Shown: in pieces, positions 6,698 through 13,210 of the stretch
Layout of the letters: every line of letters starts with the position of its first letter
Position numbering within the stretch: the first letter of the stretch is position 1
Source: an uncultured Clostridia bacterium
GTDB lineage: Bacteria; Bacillota; Clostridia; Oscillospirales; Oscillospiraceae
DNA: 15,824 bases
NCBI GenBank assembly: GCA_946405655.1
Contig: CAMJHX010000009.1
Coordinates: forward strand, 1-15,824
Direction of reading: 5' to 3'
Made by a program: the position numbers and the translations under genes
Notes under the pieces: generated by a model
Database searches by the model: none
What the model saw: only the letters and a program-made list of their open reading frames with translations
What the model was told of the DNA's origin: nothing

Positions 6698-8116
6698 ATG
6701 GATCAGTCTTACATCTCCCGCACCAGCGGCATCAAGACCAAGGACAAGATCGGCTACCTGATGGGCGACTTCGGCTCGCTGTGCGTCTTCGGTCTGGTGC
6801 AGAGCGTTCTGCAGCGCTACTACACGGACATTCTGCAGATCAACATCGTCAGCATCATGACCATGATGATCATCGCCCGCATCTGGGACGCGATCAACGA
6901 CCCCATCTGGGGCCGCATCATCGACGGCGCGCAGCCCAAGGCCGATGGGCGCTATCGCCGCTGGATCAAGATCTTCGCCATCCCCGTGGCGGTCTCGGCG
7001 GTTTTGATGTTCATCAAGATCCCCGGCCTGACACAGGGGCAGTACCTCGCCTACGCCTATGTGACGTACATCCTCTTCGGCATGCTCTATACCTGCATCA
7101 ACATCCCCTACGGCTCGCTCGCGCAGGTCGTCACCTCCAGCGACAAGGAGCGCTCCTCCCTGTCGGTGTTCCGCTCCGTCGGCTCGACCTTCGGCGCGAT
7201 GCCCGCGATGGCGCTCATGAGCTTCTATGCCGTCAAGACCATCGGCGAGGGCGACGGCGCCAAGCGCGTCATGGACTACAACCGCACCATCACCGGCGTC
7301 ATCGCGATCGCCGTGCTGTGCGTGATCGCGTTCTTCCTCTGCTACGCGTGGAACAAGGAGCGCGTGGAGTCCAAGCCCGCGCCCCGTCAGAAGGGCCAGA
7401 CCTGGAAGGTCATCGGCACGCTCTTCAAGAGCCGCCCCTTCGTCGCGGTGTCCCTCGCGTCGATGCTCTTCCTCGCCGCACAGATGTTCCAGACCGGCTA
7501 TTACAGCTATCTGTTTGACTACTACTTCCAGAGCCCGATGTTCATGGTCTCGCAGGTGTGCATCTATCTGCCCGTCGCCATCGTGATGCTCTTCGCGACG
7601 AAGCTGGGCAACAAGTTCGGCCGCCGCGACGTGTGCGCCTACGGCATCCTGTTTGCCTCGATCATCAACTTCATTCTCTTCTTCCTGCACACGCACAACG
7701 TCGTGCTCTATCTGGTCTTCTGCCTGATGACCGGCATCGGCACCGCGTTCATCTTCCTGCTCGTCTGGGCGCTCGCGGCGGACGCGATCGACTACAACGA
7801 GGTCAAGTACGGCCTGCACGACGAGGCCACGAGCTATTCCTTCTATTCCTTCATGAGAAAGCTCGGCCAGACCGTCGCCGCCGTTCTGATCAACTCCGTT
7901 CTCCTCAAGATCGGCTATACCGACAATGTTCTGAACGCCGACAACATCACCGAGCCGGTTCTCAACCGCATGTACAACTCCTCCGCGCTCATTCCCGCGG
8001 TGCTGTTTCTGCTCGTGTTCATCCTGCTGCGCTTTGTCTATCCCCTCGGCAAGCAGCAGATTGCCGAACTGCAGACGCAGAAGGAAAAATTGCTCGGCGA
8101 GCGCCACGGCGCGTAA
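6698..8116 (+). CDS. GPH-family sugar/glycoside:cation symporter (MelB/YihO-like)
   Basis: A 472-residue membrane protein with about 12 hydrophobic segments and a loop near the middle (EQ-rich/basic stretch around residue 225). The N-terminal KIGYLMGDFGS, the IARIWDAINDPIWGRIID motif and PYGSLAQVVT are hallmarks of the glycoside-pentoside-hexuronide symporters; the second half has the ADAIDYNEVKYGLHDEATSYS motif with the conserved Asp and Glu. The family imports glycosides with Na+ or H+ and includes the E. coli sulfoquinovose operon transporters YihO and YihP. It starts 15 bases after the GH31 stop with GAGAGGG upstream, and is the last gene of the operon, closed by the terminator at 8120-8150. 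It most likely imports the intact glycoside that the GH31 enzyme then cleaves. The substrate is inferred. Confidence 0.92.
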   Translation: MDQSYISRTSGIKTKDKIGYLMGDFGSLCVFGLVQSVLQRYYTDILQINIVSIMTMMIIARIWDAINDPIWGRIIDGAQPKADGRYRRWIKIFAIPVAVSAVLMFIKIPGLTQGQYLAYAYVTYILFGMLYTCINIPYGSLAQVVTSSDKERSSLSVFRSVGSTFGAMPAMALMSFYAVKTIGEGDGAKRVMDYNRTITGVIAIAVLCVIAFFLCYAWNKERVESKPAPRQKGQTWKVIGTLFKSRPFVAVSLASMLFLAAQMFQTGYYSYLFDYYFQSPMFMVSQVCIYLPVAIVMLFATKLGNKFGRRDVCAYGILFASIINFILFFLHTHNVVLYLVFCLMTGIGTAFIFLLVWALAADAIDYNEVKYGLHDEATSYSFYSFMRKLGQTVAAVLINSVLLKIGYTDNVLNADNITEPVLNRMYNSSALIPAVLFLLVFILLRFVYPLGKQQIAELQTQKEKLLGERHGA

Positions 8117-8119
8117 CCG

Positions 8120-8150
8120 AAAAAAGAGCCTGCATTGCAGGCTCTTTTTT
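8120..8150 (+). terminator. Rho-independent terminator of the sugar operon
   Basis: Perfect 14-base arms (AAAAAAGAGCCTGC, 8120-8133; complement at 8137-8150) around a 3-base loop, ending in six Ts, three bases after the symporter stop. The same arms occur in the terminator at 13028-13059. Confidence 0.93.
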
Positions 8151-8160
8151 GTCTTCTGCC

Positions 8161-8236
8161 GTAGGGCGGGTTTCGTCAGCGCCCGCCTGCGGGATTATGC
8201 TGCCGGTAAGCGGCTGGCGCAAGCGACCCGCCCTAC
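8161..8236. repeat. GTAGGGCG-bounded palindromic element, copy 2
   Basis: A 76-base element with perfect 11-base ends (GTAGGGCGGGT at 8161-8171, ACCCGCCCTAC at 8226-8236) and inner dyads such as CCCGC-CT-GCGGG. Its terminal eight bases match the element at 3191-3258 but the interior differs. It lies between two convergent genes, just downstream of a terminator. Confidence 0.75.
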
Positions 8237-8244
8237 AGCAAAAC

Positions 8245-8272
8245 GCACCCCGGAGCGTTGGCTTCGGGGTGC
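8245..8272. terminator. Terminator hairpin between convergent symporter and MarR genes
   Basis: Arms GCACCCCG (8245-8252) and CGGGGTGC (8265-8272) with a 12-base loop. The plus side is followed by ATCTTTTTT, the minus side by GTTTTGC, so it can act in both directions. It begins 7 bases beyond the MarR stop and is the natural end of the minus-strand LUD-DUF308-MarR operon. Confidence 0.75.
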
Positions 8273-8279
8273 ATCTTTT

Positions 8280-8717
8280 TTATAGTCCGGTCTCGGGCAT
8301 GAGCTCCTCGCTCATCACGGCGAGCATTTTGGAGAACATCTCCAGCTCCTCCGGGGTGAAGCGCTGCTGCATGCGGTCCATGACCGTGTCAACATAGCTC
8401 TTCATCAGCCCGCTGTAGTGGTAGTACTTCTCCGAGAGCTTCAGATGATACTCGCGGCGGTCAATGTCGGAGTTCTCCTTCACGATATAGCCCTTCTTGA
8501 TCAGGCTGTTTACCTTATAGGTCGCGTTGGACTGGCTGATGCCCAGAAAATCCGCGAACTGGCTGATCGTGGGCGAGTCCAGCTCCTTGATGATCTCCAC
8601 GGAGAACGCCTCCATCGCGCTCAGCGAGCCCTCACGCTCGCGCACGAGGGAGAACAGGCGGCGGAAAAACTCCACCTTGAATTTGTCGTAGACCGACAGA
8701 AAGTTTTCTTCCAGCAT
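8280..8717 (-). CDS. MarR-family transcriptional regulator
   Basis: A 145-residue winged-helix protein of typical MarR length. Helix-turn-helix around residues 49-75 (SPTISQFADFLGISQSNATY, then KVNSLIKKGYI), followed by the wing DIDRREYHLKLSEK around 84-96 and a long C-terminal dimerisation helix. MarR dimers bind palindromic operators and are usually released by small ligands or oxidation; there is no cysteine in this protein, so thiol sensing is unlikely. It is the last gene of a three-gene minus-strand operon, starting 18 bases after the DUF308 stop with AGAAGG upstream. It may autoregulate the operon promoter at 10114-10142. A role for the nearby sugar operon is possible but not supported by position. 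Confidence 0.92.
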   Translation of the reverse strand: MLEENFLSVYDKFKVEFFRRLFSLVREREGSLSAMEAFSVEIIKELDSPTISQFADFLGISQSNATYKVNSLIKKGYIVKENSDIDRREYHLKLSEKYYHYSGLMKSYVDTVMDRMQQRFTPEELEMFSKMLAVMSEELMPETGL

Positions 8718-8735
8718 CGCTTTGCCTTCTTTCTC

Positions 8736-9434
8736 TTACTTCTCTTCCGGCGGCACACTCTCCGCCGCAGGCAGCTCGGCAGCTGCGGCGATCGCCTCGT
8801 CAAAGTCGGCGGGGAAGGGCTTGTCGTCCGTCACGACCTCGCCCGTGGTCTCGATCGCGGTTGCCTCGTCCACGGCGTCCTGGACCTTTTTCTTCACGTC
8901 CTTGACGAAGATCGTGGCATAGATCACCGTGCAGAGGTTCTGCAGCCCGTCCGCCACGAGGGCGACGCCCATCATGATGCTCAGCACGCGCTGGCCCTTG
9001 AACGTATCGAAGATGAGCAGCAGTCCGAGGACCAGGCTCACGCAGGTGAACAGCAAGGTTACCCACCAGCTGCGCGCGCCCATGCGCTTGGAGTCCATGG
9101 CGACCTGCAGCTTGAACACGCAGTCGACCAGAATGAACAGGCCGATCACGATGTCCATGACCTCGCCGACCTCCGGCGCGCGCCAGAGCAGGAACGCGCC
9201 CGCAACGATGGCAAACGCGCCCGTGGCAAAGTCATACCGCAGGCCGACGCCCTCGAGCTCGCGCACAAAGTAGCCGATGATCCGCGCCAGACCGAACAGC
9301 ACCGCGACGCCGCCGAGGAACCGGCAGAACCAGATCATCGAGGTGTCCGGCCTTGCGATCAGCAGCACGCCCAGCGCGATGAAAAACACGCTCACGAGCA
9401 GATACGCCCATTTGATGCGCTTGAATACCCTCAT
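8736..9434 (-). CDS. HdeD/DUF308-family integral membrane protein
   Basis: A 232-residue protein with about six hydrophobic helices (roughly 8-27, 33-55, 68-86, 92-110, 122-141, 147-175), arranged as short helix pairs of the DUF308 (HdeD) type, such as ALGVLLIARPDT and FAIVAGAFLLWRAPE. After residue 178 there is a charged, acidic, probably cytoplasmic tail ending PPEEK. HdeD in E. coli is an acid-resistance membrane protein; the molecular function of the family is not established. It lies between the LUD gene (21 bases upstream) and the MarR gene (18 bases downstream) and is read with them. AGAAGG precedes the ATG by eight bases. Fold family likely, role unknown. Confidence 0.85.
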   Translation of the reverse strand: MRVFKRIKWAYLLVSVFFIALGVLLIARPDTSMIWFCRFLGGVAVLFGLARIIGYFVRELEGVGLRYDFATGAFAIVAGAFLLWRAPEVGEVMDIVIGLFILVDCVFKLQVAMDSKRMGARSWWVTLLFTCVSLVLGLLLIFDTFKGQRVLSIMMGVALVADGLQNLCTVIYATIFVKDVKKKVQDAVDEATAIETTGEVVTDDKPFPADFDEAIAAAAELPAAESVPPEEK

Positions 9435-9455
9435 CCTTGACGCCTTCTTTCGTTT

Positions 9456-10061
9456 TTACAGTCCGAGCTCCTCTTCGATGAGCACGACCTCGAGCTTCTG
9501 CATGTCGAACATCTTGCCCCAGAGCACGAGCAGGCCGTTGCAGCCGCGGTCCTTCGAGCGGCAGTCATAGCATTTGCCGCCCGCCTTTTCGCTCTGGCAG
9601 GGCTGGGAGCCGGCAAAGCGCGCCATGTTCTGCACGGCGGCGGTATTCCGCGCGCGGAAGAGCGCCTTGTCGAAATCCTCCTCGATCTTGTTCACGCCCG
9701 CCACGATGTAAATGTCCTTGCCCGGGCCGTAGACCATGGAGGCGAGACGGTTGCCGCGCCCGTCGATGTTGATGATCTGTCCGTCCTCGGTGATCGCGTT
9801 CGCGCTCGAGAGATAGGTCTGCGCGGTGAGCGCCTTGTCCAGCGTCGGGATGCCGGGCTCTCTCCAGTGCCAGAAGACCTCGTTCGTTTCCTTCAGGCGG
9901 TCATAGATGCCGAGCGTGTCGAGCGTCTTGCTGCCGCCCATGCCGACGGTGGTGTTTTGAATGGCCCCGGCGAGATAGTCGGCGGCCTCCTCTTTCGTGG
10001 CAAAGCAGGAGACGGCAAAGCCGCGCCCCTTCAGCGCCCGGATGGTTTTTTCCAGATCCAT
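9456..10061 (-). CDS. LUD-domain protein (lactate utilization LutB/LutC-like) with C-terminal cysteine cluster
   Basis: A 201-residue protein. The LUD core is seen in VGMGGSKTLDTLGIYDRL (about residues 39-56), LSSANAITEDGQIINIDGRGNR (about 84-105) and IYIVAGVNKI (about 117-126). Near the C-terminus four cysteines (155, 164, 167 and 174; C-x8-C-x2-C-x6-C) form a likely metal or iron-sulfur site. LUD proteins include LutB and LutC subunits of the lactate oxidation complex, but stand-alone members like this are common in Clostridia and their reaction is not settled. First gene of the minus-strand operon: promoter 17 bases spaced, GGAGGG six bases before the ATG at 10059-10061. Coupled with a membrane protein and a MarR regulator. 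Family secure, function unknown. Confidence 0.88.
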   Translation of the reverse strand: MDLEKTIRALKGRGFAVSCFATKEEAADYLAGAIQNTTVGMGGSKTLDTLGIYDRLKETNEVFWHWREPGIPTLDKALTAQTYLSSANAITEDGQIINIDGRGNRLASMVYGPGKDIYIVAGVNKIEEDFDKALFRARNTAAVQNMARFAGSQPCQSEKAGGKCYDCRSKDRGCNGLLVLWGKMFDMQKLEVVLIEEELGL

Positions 10062-10113
10062 GGGTATCCCTCCTTTTTTGATTCGCGGGTGGTGTTATCA
10101 ATTCCTTAAAACA

Positions 10114-10142
10114 ATTGTATCATTTTCATTGAACTGCGTCAA
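10114..10142 (-). promoter_or_regulatory. Promoter of the LUD-DUF308-MarR operon
   Basis: On the minus strand TTGACG (plus 10137-10142), a 17-base spacer and TACAAT (plus 10114-10119). The start codon of the LUD gene follows about 50 bases later. Its -35 box lies only 7 bases from the -35 box of the divergent PAP2 promoter, so a single bound regulator could affect both. Confidence 0.8.
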
Positions 10143-10149
10143 TTCGTAA

Positions 10150-10178
10150 TTGTATCTTCTTTACGGATTTGCTATAAT
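10150..10178 (+). promoter_or_regulatory. Extended -10 promoter of the PAP2 gene
   Basis: Perfect TATAAT at 10173-10178 preceded by TGC (extended -10), with a weak -35 TTGTAT at 10150-10155 and 17-base spacing. AGGGAGG at 10196-10202 sets the ATG at 10211. Confidence 0.8.
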
Positions 10179-10210
10179 AATCTCTGTATCAACACAGGGA
10201 GGCTTTCCTT

Positions 10211-11128
10211 ATGCAACTGCTTTACATCCTCGAACAGCTTCGCACGCCTGCGGTCACGAAGGCGCTCTCGGCGCTGACGTATTTCGGCGGCGTCTATGGC
10301 TTTATGGTGCTGAGCATCATCGTCTTCTGGTGCATCGACAAGCGCTGCGGCTATTTCATGCTCTCGCTCGGCTTCATCGGCACCGTCATCAACCAGTTTC
10401 TCAAGATCATCTTCCGCATCCCGCGCCCGTGGGTGCTCGATCCGAGCTTTCAGCCCGTGGAGTCCGCCGTCGCCGACGCCACCGGCTTCTCCTTCCCGAG
10501 CGGCCATACGCAGAATGTGTTCGCCACCTTCGGCGGCGTCTTCGCCTGGACGAAGAAGACCTGGCTCAAGATCGTCTGCGCCGTGCTGATCGTGCTCGTC
10601 GCCTTCTCGCGCATGTATCTCGGCGTGCACACGCCGCTGGATGTGGGCGTCTCCATCGTGGTCGGCATCGTGCTGCTCGTAGCCCTTTATCCCATGTTCC
10701 GCAGTCTGGAGGCACACCCCAACCGGTTTTACGGCTTTCTCGCCGTGCTCGCGGTGCTGCTCGCGGCGTTCCTGCTCTATTCCTATCTCTGGCCCTTCCC
10801 GGACTGGATGTATGCCGAGGAGCACGTCGTGAACCTCATCGAGGCGCGGCACAACGCGAGCCTCTTAACCGGCGCCCTCGCCGCTCTCACGATCGCCTAT
10901 ACGCTCGACATCCGCCGCACCCGGTTTGACACGAAGGCGGTCTGGTGGGCGCAGATTCTCAAGGTCGTGCTCGGCCTCGTGATCACGCTCGCGCTCATCG
11001 AGGGGCCGAAGGCAATCCTCGGCCGGAGCGACGCCGTCACCGCCGTGCGCTATTTCCTCGGCGTGCTCTTCGCCGCGGGCGTCTGGCCGATGACCTTCGG
11101 CTGGTTCGGCAGACTCGGCAAAAAGTGA
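10211..11128 (+). CDS. PAP2-family membrane phosphatase
   Basis: A 305-residue polytopic membrane protein. All three PAP2 catalytic motifs are intact: Lys65 to Arg71-Pro72 (KIIFRIPRP), the PSGH motif at residues 96-99, and SR at 133-134 with His140 and Asp144 (SRMYLGVHTPLD). His99 is the acid and His140 the nucleophile in this family. Several further hydrophobic helices (about residues 180-300) follow the catalytic core, longer than minimal PAP2 enzymes. Such proteins dephosphorylate lipid phosphates, for example undecaprenyl or phosphatidylglycerol phosphate. AGGGAGG precedes the ATG by eight bases. It is transcribed away from the LUD operon, from a shared promoter region, and the next gene has its own promoter, so it looks monocistronic. 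The exact lipid substrate cannot be told. Confidence 0.92.
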   Translation: MQLLYILEQLRTPAVTKALSALTYFGGVYGFMVLSIIVFWCIDKRCGYFMLSLGFIGTVINQFLKIIFRIPRPWVLDPSFQPVESAVADATGFSFPSGHTQNVFATFGGVFAWTKKTWLKIVCAVLIVLVAFSRMYLGVHTPLDVGVSIVVGIVLLVALYPMFRSLEAHPNRFYGFLAVLAVLLAAFLLYSYLWPFPDWMYAEEHVVNLIEARHNASLLTGALAALTIAYTLDIRRTRFDTKAVWWAQILKVVLGLVITLALIEGPKAILGRSDAVTAVRYFLGVLFAAGVWPMTFGWFGRLGKK

Positions 11129-11162
11129 CAGCTTCGGGCGGGAAAAACGCCCAAATTGCCAT

Positions 11163-11191
11163 TTGACTTGCGCCGATAAGTGTGCTAGAAT
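11163..11191 (+). promoter_or_regulatory. Promoter of the pseudokinase-lectin gene
   Basis: TTGACT at 11163-11168, 17-base spacer, TAGAAT at 11186-11191 with an extended -10 TGC directly before it. AAAGGA at 11241-11246 precedes the ATG at 11254. Confidence 0.75.
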
Positions 11192-11253
11192 GAAATGAAT
11201 TGATAGAAAACTGTAACTTTTCGAGCCTACGAAAAGACAGAAAGGACTGCAGT

Positions 11254-13023
11254 ATGGATCAGAACGCAACTGTTCTCGGCGAAGGGCTGTACCGCCTGGA
11301 CCGGGACGCAATGGCAGCTCTGGCGCAGAAGCTGTGCCGGAAGCTGACCGAGCGCGGGGCGTACCATGGCGGCATCCGTCCGGACAATATCGGCTGCGAT
11401 GAGCAGGGGAATGTCTTCCTCGGGGAGGACGTCGGCGGCGACGTGAACCGGGAGTGGACCCCGGCGGAGCTGGAATACATGGCTCCCGAGGTCTTCTGGA
11501 GCGGCACGCGCACTCCGTCGGCGGATGTGTATTCCATCGGCATGCTGCTCTATGCCGGCGTCACCGGCGGCCAGCTGCCCTTCACGCCGAAGGACCCCAG
11601 CCCGAACGATCAGGCGGAGGCGCTGCGCCGGCGCATGAGCGGCGAGGCGCTGCCCATTCCGAAGACCGCCGGCAAGCATCTCGGCGCCGTCATCGAGAAG
11701 GCGACGCAGTTTCGCGCGGACGACCGCTATGAGTCTCCCGCCGTGCTCGACGCCGTGCTTGAGGAGACGCGCGAGGCCATCCGCAATTACATCCCCCCCG
11801 CAAGGGAAATGCTCAATAAGCCCGCGCAGGAGCTGTCCGAAATGGAGCGGCTGCTGCTCGCGGTGCTGACGGAGAAGGCCGAGGCTGAGGAGGCCGCGCG
11901 AAAAGCGGAAGAGGCGGCGCGCATCGAGGCTGAACGTCAGGCCGCCGAGGAAGCGGCGCGCATCGAGGCCGAGCGCAGAGCCGTCGAGGAGGCGGCGCGC
12001 ATCGAGGCAGAGCGCAAGACCGCTGAGGAGGCAGCCGCGCGCGGCGAGAGCCCCGAGCCGGATCAACCCGCCGAAGCGCCCGCGGAGGAGCCCGCGCCCG
12101 TTGAGGAAGCTCCCGCGGAAGCGCCTGCCGAGGAGACTCCCGCGGAGGAGACGCCCGCCGCGGAACCGCCCGCCGAGGAGCCCGCGGAGCAGCCGATCAA
12201 AAAGCCCGGCGTCGACCCCGCGCTCGTGGAGGCGATCTCCGCTTCCGTCGCGCAGCGCATATCGCAGCCGGATCCCAACGTGAAGGACACGCCCACCGTT
12301 CCACGCGACAAGCAGATCGAGGAGGCCGAGCGCATCTCGCGCCAGCTCGAGGAGATGGATTGGATCGGGCATAACCGCGGCGGCAAGAAGAACCACTCCG
12401 GCTGGATCGTGTTTCTCCTGTGCCTCACCGCGCTGGTGCTCGGCGCGCTGATTCTCCACAGCATCGGCGCCATCAGCGGCAAGCCCCGCACGGTCACGCC
12501 GCCGGAGGAGACGCCCGTCGAGACCGTGCTCCCCGCCGAGCCTGACGCGTCCGCCGAGCCGACCGAGGCCGTTGAGACCGCGGAGCCGACCGCGACGCCG
12601 GAGCCCACCGCCACGCCCGCGCCGAAGCCGACCTATGAGATCGTCCTCTCCGATGCATCCTGGGAGCAGGCGAAGGTCGAGGCCGAGGCCAAGGGCGGTC
12701 ACCTCGCGGTGATCCGCACGGCGGAGGACCTGCAGCAGGTGGCGAATCTCGCGGCGAATGCCGGCGCGAAGTACGTCTGGATCGGACTCTACCGCGGCGA
12801 TGACGGCGAGCTCCACTGGGTCGCCGACAACCCGAATCCCTACACGGTTTGGGCGAGCGGCGAGCCGTCCGTCCGCGACAGCTACACCGGGCAGCCGGAG
12901 AACTACGTGCTGATCTCCAACTCCGCCGGCACCTGGAGCTTCAACGACTGCGGCAACAACCCCGCAGGCGCCTACCCCCGCTTCTACAGCGGCGTGCTCG
13001 CATATGTCATCCAGTATGATTAA
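11254..13023 (+). CDS. Single-pass membrane protein: kinase-like C-lobe, coiled coil, TM helix, C-type lectin-like domain
   Basis: 589 residues. Residues ~15-180 resemble the C-lobe of a eukaryotic-type Ser/Thr kinase: HGGIRPDNI (38-46) where HRDxKPxN is expected, FLGED in place of DFG, then intact YMAPE (75-79) and ADVYSIG (90-96). The Gly-rich loop, ATP lysine and whole N-lobe are absent, and the catalytic Asp is Gly, so it should be a pseudokinase. Next come an Ala/Glu/Arg coiled coil (~200-262) with three 13-residue repeats, a Pro/Ala/Glu linker (~263-315), a transmembrane helix (384-408) and a Thr/Pro/Glu linker. Residues ~460-589 are a C-type lectin-like domain (SWEQAKVEAEAKGGHLAVI, YVWIGLYR, ENYVLI, WSFNDC). 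With no signal peptide, positive residues before the TM place the kinase-like part inside and the lectin-like part outside. The start at 11254 has AAAGGA upstream; an in-frame extension to 11200 overlaps the promoter region. Ligand unknown. Confidence 0.85.
   Translation: MDQNATVLGEGLYRLDRDAMAALAQKLCRKLTERGAYHGGIRPDNIGCDEQGNVFLGEDVGGDVNREWTPAELEYMAPEVFWSGTRTPSADVYSIGMLLYAGVTGGQLPFTPKDPSPNDQAEALRRRMSGEALPIPKTAGKHLGAVIEKATQFRADDRYESPAVLDAVLEETREAIRNYIPPAREMLNKPAQELSEMERLLLAVLTEKAEAEEAARKAEEAARIEAERQAAEEAARIEAERRAVEEAARIEAERKTAEEAAARGESPEPDQPAEAPAEEPAPVEEAPAEAPAEETPAEETPAAEPPAEEPAEQPIKKPGVDPALVEAISASVAQRISQPDPNVKDTPTVPRDKQIEEAERISRQLEEMDWIGHNRGGKKNHSGWIVFLLCLTALVLGALILHSIGAISGKPRTVTPPEETPVETVLPAEPDASAEPTEAVETAEPTATPEPTATPAPKPTYEIVLSDASWEQAKVEAEAKGGHLAVIRTAEDLQQVANLAANAGAKYVWIGLYRGDDGELHWVADNPNPYTVWASGEPSVRDSYTGQPENYVLISNSAGTWSFNDCGNNPAGAYPRFYSGVLAYVIQYD
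11911..12027 (+). repeat. Three tandem 39-base repeats (13-residue coiled-coil unit)
   Basis: Units at 11911-11949, 11950-11988 and 11989-12027 encode EAARIEAERxxxE three times (residues 220-258). The GCGGCGCGCATCGAGGC core is nearly identical in DNA, so recent slippage or unequal exchange is likely and copy number could vary among strains. Confidence 0.8.
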
Positions 13024-13027
13024 ACTC

Positions 13028-13059
13028 AAAAAAGAGCCTGCCAGAGCAGGCTCTTTTTT
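13028..13059 (+). terminator. Rho-independent terminator after the pseudokinase-lectin gene
   Basis: Arms AAAAAAGAGCCTGC (13028-13041) and its complement (13046-13059) with a 4-base loop and a six-T run, five bases after the stop. Both arms are identical to those of the terminator at 8120-8150; only the loop differs. Confidence 0.93.
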
Positions 13060-13060
13060 G

Positions 13061-13210
13061 ATATACTCGCGCTCCATCGCCCTTCGGTTGGTCGGCGCGA
13101 GGGCTCGCGTGACGCTTCGCCTTAGGGAGTTTTTCCGACGCACATGTCGCCGGAAAAACGGATTGAAATTGATTCGCGGCAGAGCCGCGAACTCTGCGAG
13201 GCTGAATTAC
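13061..13210. repeat. Intergenic stretch rich in short inverted repeats
   Basis: No credible gene is seen between the two terminators. The stretch holds three dyads: CGCGA-gggc-TCGCG (13096-13109), GTTTTTCCG (13129-13137) with CGGAAAAAC (13151-13159), and TTCGCGGC-aga-GCCGCGAA (13173-13191). They may be parts of a dispersed intergenic repeat or a structured RNA; no promoter was recognised. Confidence 0.5.

Noticed and set aside
4247..8107. A very long open frame of 1286 codons on the minus strand across the isomerase, GH31 and symporter genes
   Set aside because: Its product is His/Arg/Glu/Val-rich low-complexity sequence without domains; three well-recognised genes occupy the plus strand. 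It results from codon bias in GC-rich DNA.
8661..8760. Possible direct control of the sugar operon by the neighbouring MarR gene
   Set aside because: The gene is convergent to the sugar operon, separated by two terminators and a repeat, and lies in another operon; no shared operator was found.
11136..11152. Possible terminator after the PAP2 gene (GGGCG and CGCCC arms)
   Set aside because: The stem is only five bases with no T run, so it is too weak to call.
11911..12027. The 39-base tandem repeats as a CRISPR-like array
   Set aside because: The repeats are contiguous, lack spacers, keep the reading frame and encode a coiled coil.
11227..13143. A 638-codon minus-strand frame opposite the pseudokinase-lectin gene
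   Set aside because: Leu/Gly/Arg-rich shadow of the repetitive plus-strand gene, with no promoter or ribosome site and no recognisable domain.
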